Shown piece by piece: positions 1-9,685 of a DNA stretch of 64,000 nucleotides. A model generated the notes under the pieces. It was not told the DNA's origin. It made no database searches and saw only the letters and a list, made by a program, of their open reading frames with translations. The DNA lies in assembly GCF_016735495.2 (NCBI RefSeq), contig NZ_JAERQY020000001.1, positions 992,001 to 1,056,000 on the forward strand, given 5' to 3'. Source of the stretch: Lysobacter sp. MMG2 (GTDB taxonomy: Bacteria > Pseudomonadota > Gammaproteobacteria > Xanthomonadales > Xanthomonadaceae). A program made the position numbers and the translations under genes. Each line of letters opens with the position of its first letter. Positions within the stretch are counted from its first letter, which is position 1.

Positions 1-2
1 CG

Positions 3-356
3 GCGCACGCGCATCGCACCGTCGCCGGGATCCATTGCGTCATCGCGGTGATGGCCGCGATTTTCGCTTACCTGATGACACGCCAGGCACCGCTGTTGGG
101 TGCGTTGGCGCTGGCGGCGCCGTTCGCGGTGCTGGCCGCCGTGCACTTCGCCGTCGCGTCGGGAGCGGAGCAGTGCCGATCGTGGGCGCGCACGGCATCC
201 ACCGTGCTGGGCGTGATGATGCTGCCGCTGATTCCACTGGGCACCGCCATCGGGCTCTACCTGCTGTACAACACGCGCGGCGAATGGGTGCACAGGCAAC
301 GGCTGTCGGATTCGCTCGGCGAAGGCTGGCCGCAGCTGCAACGCGATTCGGCCTGA
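3..356 (+). CDS. Small membrane protein, 5'-truncated by window edge
   Basis: The reading frame is open to the left edge of the window, so the protein is probably cut off at its N terminus; 117 residues are visible. A GTG at 48 and an ATG at 51 could serve as starts, but the upstream codons read cleanly (AHAHRTVAGIHCVIAV) and look like coding sequence. Three hydrophobic stretches follow: around IFAYLM, then a long segment over ALALAAPFAVLAAVHFA, then VMMLPLIPLGTAIGLYLL. The tail is polar and ends in QRDSA. I do not recognise the family. It lies 9 bases before the next gene and may be cotranscribed with it. Confidence 0.6.
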   Translation, partial: AHAHRTVAGIHCVIAVMAAIFAYLMTRQAPLLGALALAAPFAVLAAVHFAVASGAEQCRSWARTASTVLGVMMLPLIPLGTAIGLYLLYNTRGEWVHRQRLSDSLGEGWPQLQRDSA

Positions 357-365
357 ATCGTGCCG

Positions 366-875
366 ATGAAGCATCTGCTGCTGGTCGGGCTGATGCTCCT
401 GCCGATGGCGCCCGCCAAGGGCGCCACGCCGATGACGGTGGCGCAGATCGTCGCCGCCGATCGCTGGACGCTCGCCGAAGGCGAATGCGAGGGGCATCCG
501 CTGTTTCTGCGTTTCCGCGAGGACTTTCGCGAACACCCCGACGTGAGCGCCTACCCGCACCTGATGCGGGTGGTCTGGCACTACGCGCCCAATGCGGCCG
601 GCATGCCCGACCGCACGGCCAGCGAACAGATGGGCGTGTTCGAGGATTGGCTCATCGCCGCGGTCGAACCGGACCAGACCGCCGTGCTCGCCGCCGTGAT
701 CACGCACGACGGCGATCGCCAATGGTTGTTCTACGGCGCCGACGTACGTGCGTTCGCGCGGGCACTGCGGGCGATTCCGCAGGGCGACGTGCGCCTGCCG
801 ATCGACGTCACCACCGAACGCGACCCGGACTGGACGAACCTGCACGAAGGCACGCTGTCGGGCCTGGCGGGTTGA
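366..875 (+). CDS. DUF695-like secreted or periplasmic protein
   Basis: A 169-residue protein with an N-terminal signal peptide (MKHLLLVGLMLLPMAPAKGA). The body has the DUF695 pattern: a leading Trp, an R-F-R strand, YPHLMRVVWHY, then GMPD, a VFEDWL helix, ITHDGDRQWLFY and a closing DPDW. The function of DUF695 is unknown. A GTG six bases upstream (360) is an alternative start; ATG 366 was chosen because it gives a compact signal peptide, though no strong ribosome binding site precedes either. It is convergent with the acylphosphatase gene, 15 bases away. Confidence 0.7.
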   Translation: MKHLLLVGLMLLPMAPAKGATPMTVAQIVAADRWTLAEGECEGHPLFLRFREDFREHPDVSAYPHLMRVVWHYAPNAAGMPDRTASEQMGVFEDWLIAAVEPDQTAVLAAVITHDGDRQWLFYGADVRAFARALRAIPQGDVRLPIDVTTERDPDWTNLHEGTLSGLAG

Positions 876-890
876 AGCGTCGCGTACCGC

Positions 891-1160
891 TCACGCGGTC
901 GTGAAGCCCTCGCCCACTTCCTCATCGCGCGCGGGCAAGCGTTCCAGATCGTCCACGCGCGCCATCGGCGGGCCTTCGCGCAGCCAGGCGGCGAGGTCAT
1001 CCAGGGCCGTTTCCTCGCCTGCCGCGATCACCTCGACGCGGCCGTCGGGCAGGTTCTTCGCGCAGCCGCGCAGGCCCAGCCGCAGCGCTTCCTCGCGCGC
1101 GGACGCGCGGAAGAACACGCCCTGCACCTTGCCGCTGACGATGAAGCGCGCCGCGCTCAC
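891..1160 (-). CDS. acyP: Acylphosphatase
   Basis: An 89-residue cytosolic enzyme that hydrolyses the carboxyl-phosphate bond of acyl phosphates. Both family signatures are present: GKVQGVFFR near the N terminus, carrying the phosphate-binding loop and catalytic Arg, and GCAKNLPDGRVEVIAAG with the catalytic Asn. The length matches the usual 90-100 residues. The start is a GTG overlapping the TGA of the upstream thioredoxin-like gene (GTGA), which implies translational coupling. The next ATG is far inside the protein, so GTG is the credible start. Confidence 0.92.
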   Translation of the reverse strand: MSAARFIVSGKVQGVFFRASAREEALRLGLRGCAKNLPDGRVEVIAAGEETALDDLAAWLREGPPMARVDDLERLPARDEEVGEGFTTA

Positions 1161-1759
1161 GACTGCCCGGCCTTCGGCCCTCCGGCCTTCGTGATCGCCG
1201 CTTCGATGTCCTTGGCCGTGATCGGACCGAGGAACTTGTCGGCGACCTTGCCATCCGGCGCGATCAGGTAGGTCATCGGCAATCCGCGCGGCGTGGCGAA
1301 ATCGGCCGGCGGGTTGAACGTATCCACCACCGCGATCGGGTACACCACCGGGTGCAGCTTCAGGAACACTTTCATGTCGTCCGGCGTGATGTCCTCGTAG
1401 GCCAGGCCGACGACCTCGATGTGCTCGCGCATCGCGTCCAGCGCCGACAACTCGGGCATTTCCTTCAGGCACGGCTTGCACCACGTCGCCCAGAAGTTCA
1501 CCACCACCCACTTGCCCCGGCGCGCGGCCAAGTCGTACTGCTGGCCATCGACCGTGGCGATGGTGAGCTTGGGCACGTCGACATCGCTTTCCGTGCGCGG
1601 CTGTTCGGCGGGTTGCGGCAGGGTCAGCGCGCCGGTGTCGGCGGGCGTTTGCGGCGCGGCCAGGTCGGTGTCGGCGGGCTTTTGCTTGCACGCGGCAAGC
1701 AGCATCGTCGCGGCGAGCGCGACGACAAGGAGGGAACCCGTGGGCGCACGGCTGGACAT
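1157..1759 (-). CDS. TlpA-family thiol-disulfide lipoprotein
   Basis: A 200-residue periplasmic thioredoxin-fold protein. The N terminus has a lipoprotein signal (ATMLLAAC, lipidated Cys about residue 24), then a low-complexity Ala/Pro/Thr linker to about residue 60. The redoxin domain carries FWATWCKPC with the active-site pair C94 and C97 and a later cis-Pro region (GLPMTYLIAPDG). Such proteins reduce specific periplasmic disulfides, for example in cytochrome c maturation; the client here is unknown. It starts one base after the yihY stop codon and overlaps acyP, so the three form one minus-strand operon. Confidence 0.88.
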   Translation of the reverse strand: MSSRAPTGSLLVVALAATMLLAACKQKPADTDLAAPQTPADTGALTLPQPAEQPRTESDVDVPKLTIATVDGQQYDLAARRGKWVVVNFWATWCKPCLKEMPELSALDAMREHIEVVGLAYEDITPDDMKVFLKLHPVVYPIAVVDTFNPPADFATPRGLPMTYLIAPDGKVADKFLGPITAKDIEAAITKAGGPKAGQS

Positions 1760-1760
1760 G

Positions 1761-3026
1761 TCAGACCTCGTCGGCATGGATGGAGGATGCGCGCCGCTTG
1801 AGCAGCTCGCGCAGGGGAAGGCGCAGTTCGTCGAGCGCGGCGATGGCCGAGCGCCCCAGGGAATCGTCACGGCACGGCAGCACCGCTTCGGCGACGGGGA
1901 TTCGCAACTGGCAGGCTTCGTACAGCTCGGCCAGGGAGAGTTCGTCCAGATCGCGGGAGAGTATCCATTCGCCGGTCTCGGCACGGCGCACCACGTTGAT
2001 CGTGTCCAGCTGCGCCAGCATCTGCTGCACCAGCGCATCGGTCAGCATGGGCTCCAGGTTCTCGATCTGGTCGCTGTGCAGCCCGCGCCCGTGCTTTCGC
2101 GCTTCGTCGAAACGCGCGAGCAGCCGCAGCAGGCCGTAGATCTCGAAGCCCAGCGGCAGGCGCATGCCGACGGGCTGATAGCGGAACTCGGACATCGACG
2201 AGGCCAGCGACGCGCCCAGCAGGATCGCCACCCAGCTCATGTAGATCCACAGCAGGAAGATCGGCACGAAGGCCAGCGTGCCGTAGATCTTCGAGTAGGA
2301 GCCGAAGTTGCCCAGGTACAGGCTGATGCCCCACTTCACGATTTCGAACAACACCGCCGCCAGCGCCGCGCCGGCGAAGGCGTGGCGCCAGTGGATCGTG
2401 CGATGCGGAACGACGCGGTAGATGGCCGCGAAGGCGAGGAACTCCAGCGTCATCGGCGACAGGCGCAGCATCGCGGTCTGCAGCGTTCGACCGGCTTCGG
2501 TTTCGAACATCGACATCGCGAAGAACTTCGCCGACAACGCCAGGCTGGCGGCGGCCATCAGCGCGCCGAGGGTCAGCACCGTCCAGTACACGAGGAAGCG
2601 TCCGATCCGCGGGCGCCCCGACTTCACCCGCCAGATCCGGTTGAACGCCGACTCCACGCCGTTGAGCGTGATCAGCAGCGACACCACCAGCGCGATCACG
2701 CCTGCGGCGGTGAGCTGGCCTGCGTTGGCCGAGAACTGCTTCAGGTACGCCTCCACCGACCGCGCCGCACTGGGCACGAAGTTGGAGAAGATGTAGTCGC
2801 TGAGCTTGTCGCTCCATTCGCCGAACACCGGGAACGCCGACAACACGCCGAAGACCACCATCGACAGCGGCACCAGCGCGAACACCGTCGTGTAGGCCAG
2901 CGCGCCCGCCGCCTGGAACAGGTTGTCCTCGAGGAAGCGCCGCGCGAGGAAACGGAAGAAGGTGCCGACGCGGGCGCGGTCGCGCGCGCGTTCGCTCCAT
3001 CGGTACAAGGTATCCAGCGGGTCCAT
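1761..3026 (-). CDS. yihY: YihY/BrkB-family inner-membrane protein
   Basis: 421 residues. The first 290 or so hold the YihY/BrkB domain with six hydrophobic segments, including FQAAGALAYTTVFALVPL, the GVIALVVSLLITLNG helix and the conserved FxxIYxTLAxxPIFLLWIY-type segment near residue 250. A soluble tail of about 130 residues follows, as in the long members of the family. The molecular function is not established; older annotation as ribonuclease BN or virulence factor is not supported. It is the first gene of the yihY-tlpA-acyP run and is divergent from wrbA. Confidence 0.88.
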   Translation of the reverse strand: MDPLDTLYRWSERARDRARVGTFFRFLARRFLEDNLFQAAGALAYTTVFALVPLSMVVFGVLSAFPVFGEWSDKLSDYIFSNFVPSAARSVEAYLKQFSANAGQLTAAGVIALVVSLLITLNGVESAFNRIWRVKSGRPRIGRFLVYWTVLTLGALMAAASLALSAKFFAMSMFETEAGRTLQTAMLRLSPMTLEFLAFAAIYRVVPHRTIHWRHAFAGAALAAVLFEIVKWGISLYLGNFGSYSKIYGTLAFVPIFLLWIYMSWVAILLGASLASSMSEFRYQPVGMRLPLGFEIYGLLRLLARFDEARKHGRGLHSDQIENLEPMLTDALVQQMLAQLDTINVVRRAETGEWILSRDLDELSLAELYEACQLRIPVAEAVLPCRDDSLGRSAIAALDELRLPLRELLKRRASSIHADEV

Positions 3027-3057
3027 GCGCCGGAGGGTAACCGATGGGCGCAGGTAG

Positions 3058-4058
<1,001 letters not shown>

Positions 4059-4120
4059 GGGCGCGGGCGGCGGTGCGGCCGGTATAATTTCGGCCGTCTT
4101 CCACGCGCGCGCATTCCACG

Positions 4121-4609
4121 ATGGACCAGCTCTGCATCGTCACCACCGGCGGCACGATCGACAAGATCTACTTCGACGACAAGTCGGATTACCAGATCGG
4201 CGAACCGCAGATCGGCGGCATCCTGCGTGAGCTGGGCGTCGCATTCCAGTTCAACGTGATCCCGATCCTGCGCAAGGATTCGCTGCACATCACCGCCGAC
4301 GACCGCGAGCTGATCCGCGCGACCATCGCCGCCCAGCCGGTCAAGCACGTATTGCTGACCCACGGCACCGACACCATGGTGGAAACGGCCAAGGTGCTCG
4401 CCAGCCTGGAGGGCAAGACGATCGTCCTCACCGGCGCGCTGAGCCCGGCGCGCTTCCGCGGCTCGGACGCGGAGTTCAACGTCGGCTGCGCGGTCGGTGC
4501 CGTGCAGTCGCTGCCGCCGGGCGTGTACATCGCCATGAACGGCCGCATCTGGAATCCACTGGAAGTGCGCAAGAACGTCGCGGCGAATCGCTTCGAGCCG
4601 ATCGGCTGA
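4121..4609 (+). CDS. Asparaginase N-terminal-domain protein (half length)
   Basis: A 162-residue cytosolic protein. It carries the asparaginase/glutaminase signatures TTGGTIDK (first catalytic Thr about residue 12) and LLTHGTDTMVET (second Thr-Asp pair about residues 83-84). Classical type I/II asparaginases are 320-350 residues and have a C-terminal domain that completes the dimeric active site; it is absent here. The gene ends with a clean TGA followed by a terminator-like hairpin, and the downstream sequence codes on the other strand, so this looks like a genuine short family rather than a fresh truncation. Whether it hydrolyses asparagine is uncertain. Confidence 0.82.
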   Translation: MDQLCIVTTGGTIDKIYFDDKSDYQIGEPQIGGILRELGVAFQFNVIPILRKDSLHITADDRELIRATIAAQPVKHVLLTHGTDTMVETAKVLASLEGKTIVLTGALSPARFRGSDAEFNVGCAVGAVQSLPPGVYIAMNGRIWNPLEVRKNVAANRFEPIG

Positions 4610-4630
4610 GTCGCTAACCCTTCACACGAC

Positions 4631-4658
4631 AATGCCCGCCCCCGAAGGCGCGGGCATT
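4631..4658. terminator. Hairpin between convergent genes
   Basis: A 9-bp inverted repeat (AATGCCCGC / GCGGGCATT) with a 10-base loop lies between the asparaginase-like gene and the stop of the first S8 protease, which face each other. The flanking T tracts are weak on both strands, so bidirectional termination is an inference. Confidence 0.5.
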
Positions 4659-4677
4659 GATTGGTGCTCGGCGTCGA

Positions 4678-7092
4678 TCAGAAGCGGATCGACCAGTTCT
4701 GCAGGTACCCCGTGTCGCCGCCCGCGCCGTCGTACACGCGCAGCTTCCACGTGCCGTTGAGCGGATGTGCCGACAGGTTCAGCGTCACCGTCTTCTGCAC
4801 GTTGTCCGTGCTGTACCCGGTTCGGTTGTGCAGGTTGTACAGCGTGCCGTTGGGCGCCACCAGGTCCACCTTCAGATCGCCCTGGTACGTGTGGATGATG
4901 TTGACCGTGACCGGCGTGCTCGCCGACGCGTTACCGCTGCGACCCGACACGACGATCGGGCTCTCGATGGTCGTCAAGTCGAGGATGTTGTAGCGGGTGG
5001 CGTTGGAATAGGTCACGGCGCTGGGCGCCGCGGCATAGTCGGCCACCAAGCTCGCCCCGGAGAAGGCGGAGTACGCCCTGACCATGACGTGGTAGGTACC
5101 CGCCTGCGGCGCGGCGAAGGTGCACGTTTCATTGTTGCCGCCCAGGTACGGCCTGCAGTCGTAAATCGTGGTGGTGGGGGCACTGCCGAACTTGACGTAC
5201 ATGTCCGCGTCGCCTGTGCCACCAGAGAGCTTGAACGTCAGGTTGCTCGCGCCGGCCGGAACGGCGAACGTGTACTTGCGTTCAGTACCGGCAGCCGCCG
5301 ACAGCCCGGTGACAGGCACGCCCTTGTTCAAAGTCGTGGAGGTGACGGGCAGGACGTAGTCGGCTACCAGACTCGCGCCCGAGAACGCGGAGTAGGCCCT
5401 GACCTTGACCAAGTACGTACCCGGCTGCGGTGTGGCGAACGAGCAGGTTTCGTTGTTTCCACTCTGGTAGGGCCTGCAGTCGAAGCTCGTGGTCGTGGGC
5501 CAGTCGCCAAACTTGACGTACATGTCCGCGTCGCCGGTGCCGCCGGACAGCTTGAATGTCAGGTTGGTCGCACCGGCCGGAACATTGAACGTGAAAAGTC
5601 GCTCATCGCCAGCAGGAGCAAGAATCCCTGTGACGGGCACACCCTTGACGAGCGCGACGACAGACGGCAACACCGGCGGCACCACCGGCGGATGCACTGT
5701 GTCCACCGCGAGCCGCGCGTTGACGATGCCGGGGCCGATTGCCGGCGACTGTATCGAGGCGAACGGCGTGGCGGTGCTCTTGAGGATGGCTTCGATCTGC
5801 GCCGGCGTCTTCGGCGTCGTAGACGCCGCCTGCATCAGAGCCACCACGCCCGACACATGGGGCGCTGCCATCGACGTGCCTTGGTAGGTGGCGTAGGACT
5901 CGGTCCCCGGTGCGGTTGTACCGCTGTTGAGGGTGGACAGGATGTCCGAGCCCGGCGCGGCGATATCGACCAGCGAACCATGGTTGGAGAAGCTCGATCG
6001 CACACCGGCGCTGGTGGTGGCTGCCACCGCGATCACGTTGTTGCAGTTTGCCGGGGTTGCAGTGGACGCATCGGCGTTCGAGTTGCCCGCGGACACGACC
6101 ACCGTGGTTCCGCGGCTAACGGCGCTGTTGATCGCGTTCTGGTACGTAGCACCGCATGCGGCGGTGCCGCCGAGGCTCATGTTGATGACTTCGGCGGGAT
6201 TGGCGTTGGCCGGTACGCCCGCGACCGTGCCACCGGAGGCCCAGACGATGCCATCGGCGATGTCGGACGTATAGCCACCGCACTTGCCCAGCACGCGCAC
6301 GGGAAGGATCTTCGCCGCGGGCGCTACGCCAGCCACGCCCTTCCCGTTGTTCGTGACGGCGGCGATGGTTCCGGCGACGTGGGTTCCGTGCCAGCTGGAG
6401 TTCCGTGCCGCATGCGCGTAACCGCACGAATTCGCCGCCACCCAGTCGCCCGGGTCGCTGGCGTTGGCATCGCGCCCGTTGCCGTCATTTGCCATGGTGA
6501 TGTCGGTGACGAAGTCATAGCCCGGCAGCACGTTGGCGTTGAGGTCGCTGTGACTGGTGATGCCGGTGTCCAGCACCGCGACCACCGATCCCGCTCCCTG
6601 GGTCACATCCCACGCGACGTTGGCGCGGATGCCGTACGTTCCCGAGTAACCCCACTGCTGGCTGTAGTTGGGGTCGTTGGGGGTCAGGGTCGGATAGTTG
6701 AGGCGGTCGACCTCGACGTACTCGACGTTCGGATGGGCGGCGATCTGGCGCATCAGCCCTTCCGCTTCGACCCGGTCGAGCCTGTTGCGGGTGACGACCA
6801 CGTCCGCGCCCAGGGCCGTGCGTCGCAATTGTGACAGGCCCACCGCTGTGCCACGCGTGCTGCGCGCTGCAGCGGTGGAGAGCGCGCGCTCGCGTGATGC
6901 GGCGCTCATGGCTTCGGGACTTCCATCCCGATACTTCACGATGAAGCGCTCATAGGTCGTGCCGGACTCGAGGCCCGAGACATCGACACGCGCCTGCGCG
7001 AGCGCAGTTGCCGTCGATAACGATGAACACGCCGCCACGATGGCGATCGCCATCAGACGCGTGCAAAGGGAACTACGGGAACGACCGTGCAT
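4678..7092 (-). CDS. Secreted S8 serine protease with two PPC domains and a P domain
   Basis: An 804-residue extracellular subtilisin-family protease. Order: signal peptide (residues 1-33), propeptide (about 34-135, with YERFIVKYRDGS), peptidase domain with catalytic D175 (VAVLDTGI), H235 (SSWHGTHVAGT), oxyanion N337 and S407 (GTSMAAPHVSG), then two tandem PPC domains (about 460-665) and a P domain (about 680-804, ending TGYLQNWSIRF). The PPC copies are almost identical, each containing GGTGDADMYVKFG and AYSAFSGASLVADY. ATG at 7092 is preceded by AAGGAAGGAG, which rules out an upstream in-frame ATG. It probably leaves the cell by Sec and type II secretion with removal of the propeptide. Confidence 0.93.
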   Translation of the reverse strand: MHGRSRSSLCTRLMAIAIVAACSSLSTATALAQARVDVSGLESGTTYERFIVKYRDGSPEAMSAASRERALSTAAARSTRGTAVGLSQLRRTALGADVVVTRNRLDRVEAEGLMRQIAAHPNVEYVEVDRLNYPTLTPNDPNYSQQWGYSGTYGIRANVAWDVTQGAGSVVAVLDTGITSHSDLNANVLPGYDFVTDITMANDGNGRDANASDPGDWVAANSCGYAHAARNSSWHGTHVAGTIAAVTNNGKGVAGVAPAAKILPVRVLGKCGGYTSDIADGIVWASGGTVAGVPANANPAEVINMSLGGTAACGATYQNAINSAVSRGTTVVVSAGNSNADASTATPANCNNVIAVAATTSAGVRSSFSNHGSLVDIAAPGSDILSTLNSGTTAPGTESYATYQGTSMAAPHVSGVVALMQAASTTPKTPAQIEAILKSTATPFASIQSPAIGPGIVNARLAVDTVHPPVVPPVLPSVVALVKGVPVTGILAPAGDERLFTFNVPAGATNLTFKLSGGTGDADMYVKFGDWPTTTSFDCRPYQSGNNETCSFATPQPGTYLVKVRAYSAFSGASLVADYVLPVTSTTLNKGVPVTGLSAAAGTERKYTFAVPAGASNLTFKLSGGTGDADMYVKFGSAPTTTIYDCRPYLGGNNETCTFAAPQAGTYHVMVRAYSAFSGASLVADYAAAPSAVTYSNATRYNILDLTTIESPIVVSGRSGNASASTPVTVNIIHTYQGDLKVDLVAPNGTLYNLHNRTGYSTDNVQKTVTLNLSAHPLNGTWKLRVYDGAGGDTGYLQNWSIRF

Positions 7093-7370
7093 CTTGCGGA
7101 CTCCTTCCTTCTGGACAACCGGACTCCCCGCCATGTCTGGGAACGAACCGGATCGGGAGGCATGGGTCGCAACAGCATGGGAACCAGCCCCTGCGTCATC
7201 GCGTCTTCGCGATGCACTGGCCCATGCAACCATCTCTCAAGACCGGAAGCCCCCCCTGATGATTCAATGCGGGGCATTGATAGACGAACGCGTCGATCTT
7301 CCCCGCGCCATGGTCCCGAGAGAAGGCGAATATGTATCAGCCCGGTGCACACTACTTCTCAAAAAAGCGC
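7093..7370. other. Intergenic region upstream of the first S8 protease
   Basis: This stretch should hold the promoter of the protease starting at 7092. I see no credible gene on either strand; the short ORFs lack ribosome binding sites and have no recognisable composition. Apart from the terminator at its right end I recognise no operator or riboswitch. Confidence 0.5.
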
Positions 7371-7409
7371 CTAAAAAACAGGGGCCCCGACGTTTCCGCC
7401 GGGGCCCCG
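7371..7409 (-). terminator. Rho-independent terminator of the second S8 protease
   Basis: Read on the minus strand, a GC-rich stem (GGGGCCCC arms at 7381-7388 and 7401-7408, extended by further pairs) is followed by a TGTTTTTTAGG tract. It begins 30 bases after the stop codon of the PKD-containing protease. Confidence 0.88.
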
Positions 7410-7438
7410 TACCAAACTCGAAATTGCTTTTATAGCCG

Positions 7439-9451
7439 TCAGAACGTGATCGACCAGCTGTTGATGTAGCCCGTATCCAGGCTGGCGTTGTCGTTCACAC
7501 GCAACCGCCAAGTGCCATTGAGCGCCTCGGTCGACAGATTGCGCGAGTACGTCTGCACGAGGTTGTCCGCGCTGCCGCCGGTGCGGTTGTGCAGGTTGTA
7601 GACGCTGCCATCGGGCGCGACCAGATCCACGCGCAGGTCGCCGCGATAGGTGTGCACGATGTTCACGCTGACCGATGCGTTGGTCGGCGCGTTGCCGGTG
7701 CGGCCGGAGACGGAGATCGGGCTTTCCACCGTGGCGTTGTCGTTGATCGGGAAGTCGGTGCCGTTGGTGTACGTCTGCGGACCTCCGGTGCTTCCCACCG
7801 TGACCGACGAGGTCTTCGTGTTCGTCGCGCCGTCGTCGTCGGTAACGGTGAGCGTGACGGTGTACGTGCCGGCCGAGGCGTAGGTCTTGCTCGGACTCGT
7901 CGCGGTCGACGTGGTGCCGTCGCCGAAGTTCCAGCTGCGCGAGACGATGCTGCCGTCGGTATCGCTGGAGCTGTCGGTGAAGGTCGCCGTAAGGCCGCTG
8001 GTGGTGAAGCTGAAGTTCGCCGTCGGCGGCGTGTTTCCGCCACCACCGCCGGCCGCGTCGACCACCGCCTTGGCGTCGAGGATGCCCGGGCCGATCGTCT
8101 GCGACGGCGTGACCGGGAACGGACGGAAGTTCGTCTTGATGATCTGCTCCACTTCCGCCGGCGTTTTTGGCGTCGCCGCCACCGACTGCAGCAGCGCGAT
8201 CACGCCGGCCACGTGCGGTGCCGCCATCGACGTGCCGTTGTAGCTGGCGTAGCTCTCCGCGCCCGGCGTGGTGGTGCCGGCGTTGAGCGTGGACAGGATG
8301 CTCGAACCCGGCGCGGCGATGTCGATCAAGGCGCCGTAGTTGGAGAAGCTGGAACGCTGGCCGGTGCTGGTGATGGCCGCTACGGCGATGACGTTGTTGC
8401 AGTTGGCCGGTGTGAAGCCGGACGTGTTGGCGTTGCTGTTACCCGCGGCGATGGCGAGCGTGGTGCCACGGCTGACAGCGCCGTTGATCGCGTTCTGCAT
8501 CGTCGCGCTGCACGAACCGCCGCCGCCGAGGCTGAGGTTGATCACCTCCGCCGGGGTCGCATTCGCAGGAACGCCGCTCACCGTGCCGCCCGAGGCCCAG
8601 GTGATCGCATCGGCGATGTCGGAAATGCTGCCGCCGCACTTGGCCAGCACGCGCACGGGCTGGATCTGTGCGTTGAACGCCGTTCCGGCCACGCCGATGC
8701 CGTTGTTGGTGCGCGCCGCGACCGTGCCGGCCACATGCGTGCCGTGCCAGCTTGAATTGGAACCGACAATCTGCCCGCATTCGCCCGCGCTGTACCAGTC
8801 GCCCTGGTCGGCGGGATTGGAATCGCGGCCGTTGCCATCGCGCGCGGCGGTCGCATCGCTGACGAAGTCGTAGCCGGCGATGACATTCGCGTTGAGGTCG
8901 CTATGACTGGTAATGCCCGTGTCGAGCACCGCGACCACCACGCCCGTGCCACTGGCGCTGTCCCAGGCTTCGTTCGCGCGGATGCCTGCGTCGCTGTCCT
9001 GGTAGCCCCATTGCTCGGGATAGCGCGGGTCGTTCGGCGTGAGCGCGATCTGGAGCAGACGGTCGACTTCGATGAATTCGACGTTGGGGTCCGCGGCGAT
9101 CTGGCGCATCAGCTGTTCGGCTTCTGCGCGATCCAGCTTGCGATCGGCGCGCACGAGTTCACCGCCGACCGACAGACTGCGCAGCTGTTGCAGGCCGACG
9201 GCCTTGCCACCCACGCCCAACGAAGCGGCGGCATCCAGCGCGCGCTTCATGTTGGCGGCGTTGGCGCGCGGCGCGCTGCCGTCGCGGTACTTGACGATGA
9301 AACGGTCGTGCGTCGGCGCCGATGCGAGGCCGCTCAAGTCCACGCGATCGGCGGCGAAGGCCGGCGCGCAGGCGCACGAGAGGATCACCGCGGTCGCGGT
9401 GGCCAGAGCATGCAGGCGCATGCGGTTGGAGCACAGGTTGCGTGAGGACAT
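7439..9451 (-). CDS. Secreted S8 serine protease with PKD and P domains
   Basis: 670 residues. Signal peptide about 1-34, propeptide to about 135 (HDRFIVKYRDGSA), subtilisin domain with D177 (VAVLDTGI), H236 (SSWHGTHVAGT) and S408 (GTSMAAPHVAG), then a PKD domain (about 471-550, with SRSWNFGDG and YTVTLTVTDDDGA) and a P domain to the end (SLDTGYINSWSITF). It is closely similar to its two S8 neighbours through propeptide and catalytic domain but has PKD where they have PPC, so the accessory domain has been swapped. PKD domains in secreted proteases often help bind insoluble substrates. Likely extracellular. Confidence 0.93.
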   Translation of the reverse strand: MSSRNLCSNRMRLHALATATAVILSCACAPAFAADRVDLSGLASAPTHDRFIVKYRDGSAPRANAANMKRALDAAASLGVGGKAVGLQQLRSLSVGGELVRADRKLDRAEAEQLMRQIAADPNVEFIEVDRLLQIALTPNDPRYPEQWGYQDSDAGIRANEAWDSASGTGVVVAVLDTGITSHSDLNANVIAGYDFVSDATAARDGNGRDSNPADQGDWYSAGECGQIVGSNSSWHGTHVAGTVAARTNNGIGVAGTAFNAQIQPVRVLAKCGGSISDIADAITWASGGTVSGVPANATPAEVINLSLGGGGSCSATMQNAINGAVSRGTTLAIAAGNSNANTSGFTPANCNNVIAVAAITSTGQRSSFSNYGALIDIAAPGSSILSTLNAGTTTPGAESYASYNGTSMAAPHVAGVIALLQSVAATPKTPAEVEQIIKTNFRPFPVTPSQTIGPGILDAKAVVDAAGGGGGNTPPTANFSFTTSGLTATFTDSSSDTDGSIVSRSWNFGDGTTSTATSPSKTYASAGTYTVTLTVTDDDGATNTKTSSVTVGSTGGPQTYTNGTDFPINDNATVESPISVSGRTGNAPTNASVSVNIVHTYRGDLRVDLVAPDGSVYNLHNRTGGSADNLVQTYSRNLSTEALNGTWRLRVNDNASLDTGYINSWSITF

Positions 9452-9532
9452 CTCGATTCACCCCATAAGTCCATTCAATGCCGCGTTGCGCGGCGGGGAA
9501 AGGTCGAAGCGGCGTGGCGTCATGACGCTCGC

Positions 9533-9544
9533 GCTGCGACAACC
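9533..9544 (-). repeat. 12-bp motif shared with the leader of the third S8 protease
   Basis: GGTTGTCGCAGC, read on the minus strand, occurs here about 80 bases before the start of the PKD-containing protease and again at 13659-13670 before the PPC-containing protease. It may be a regulatory site or a remnant of gene duplication. Confidence 0.35.
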
Positions 9545-9642
9545 GACGATGGTGGCGTCGCCGCCGCAAATGCGGCTGCGAAAGGGGGCGATCGCCACGG
9601 ACCTCGATCGACAGCGGCCGCCCTGCACGGCCGCGTCGAGAA

Positions 9643-9663
9643 GGCGCCCCTCAGCGGGGCGCC
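9643..9663 (-). terminator. Terminator-like hairpin after the M72 metalloprotease
   Basis: An 8-bp GGCGCCCC / GGGGCGCC stem with a 5-base loop, 23 bases past the metalloprotease stop. The following tract on the minus strand (TTCTCGAC) is only weakly T-rich. Confidence 0.55.
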
Positions 9664-9685
9664 ATGCGACTTGCTGGAGTCGCCT

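Noticed and set aside
4657-6834. Long plus-strand open frame opposite the first S8 protease
   Set aside because: It is antisense to a gene with a full catalytic triad. Its Arg/Val/His-rich composition is typical of GC-rich shadow frames, with no recognisable domain.
7093-7233. N-terminal extension of the first S8 protease to the upstream ATG
   Set aside because: The strong ribosome site and signal peptide directly at 7092 make the 47-residue extension unlikely.
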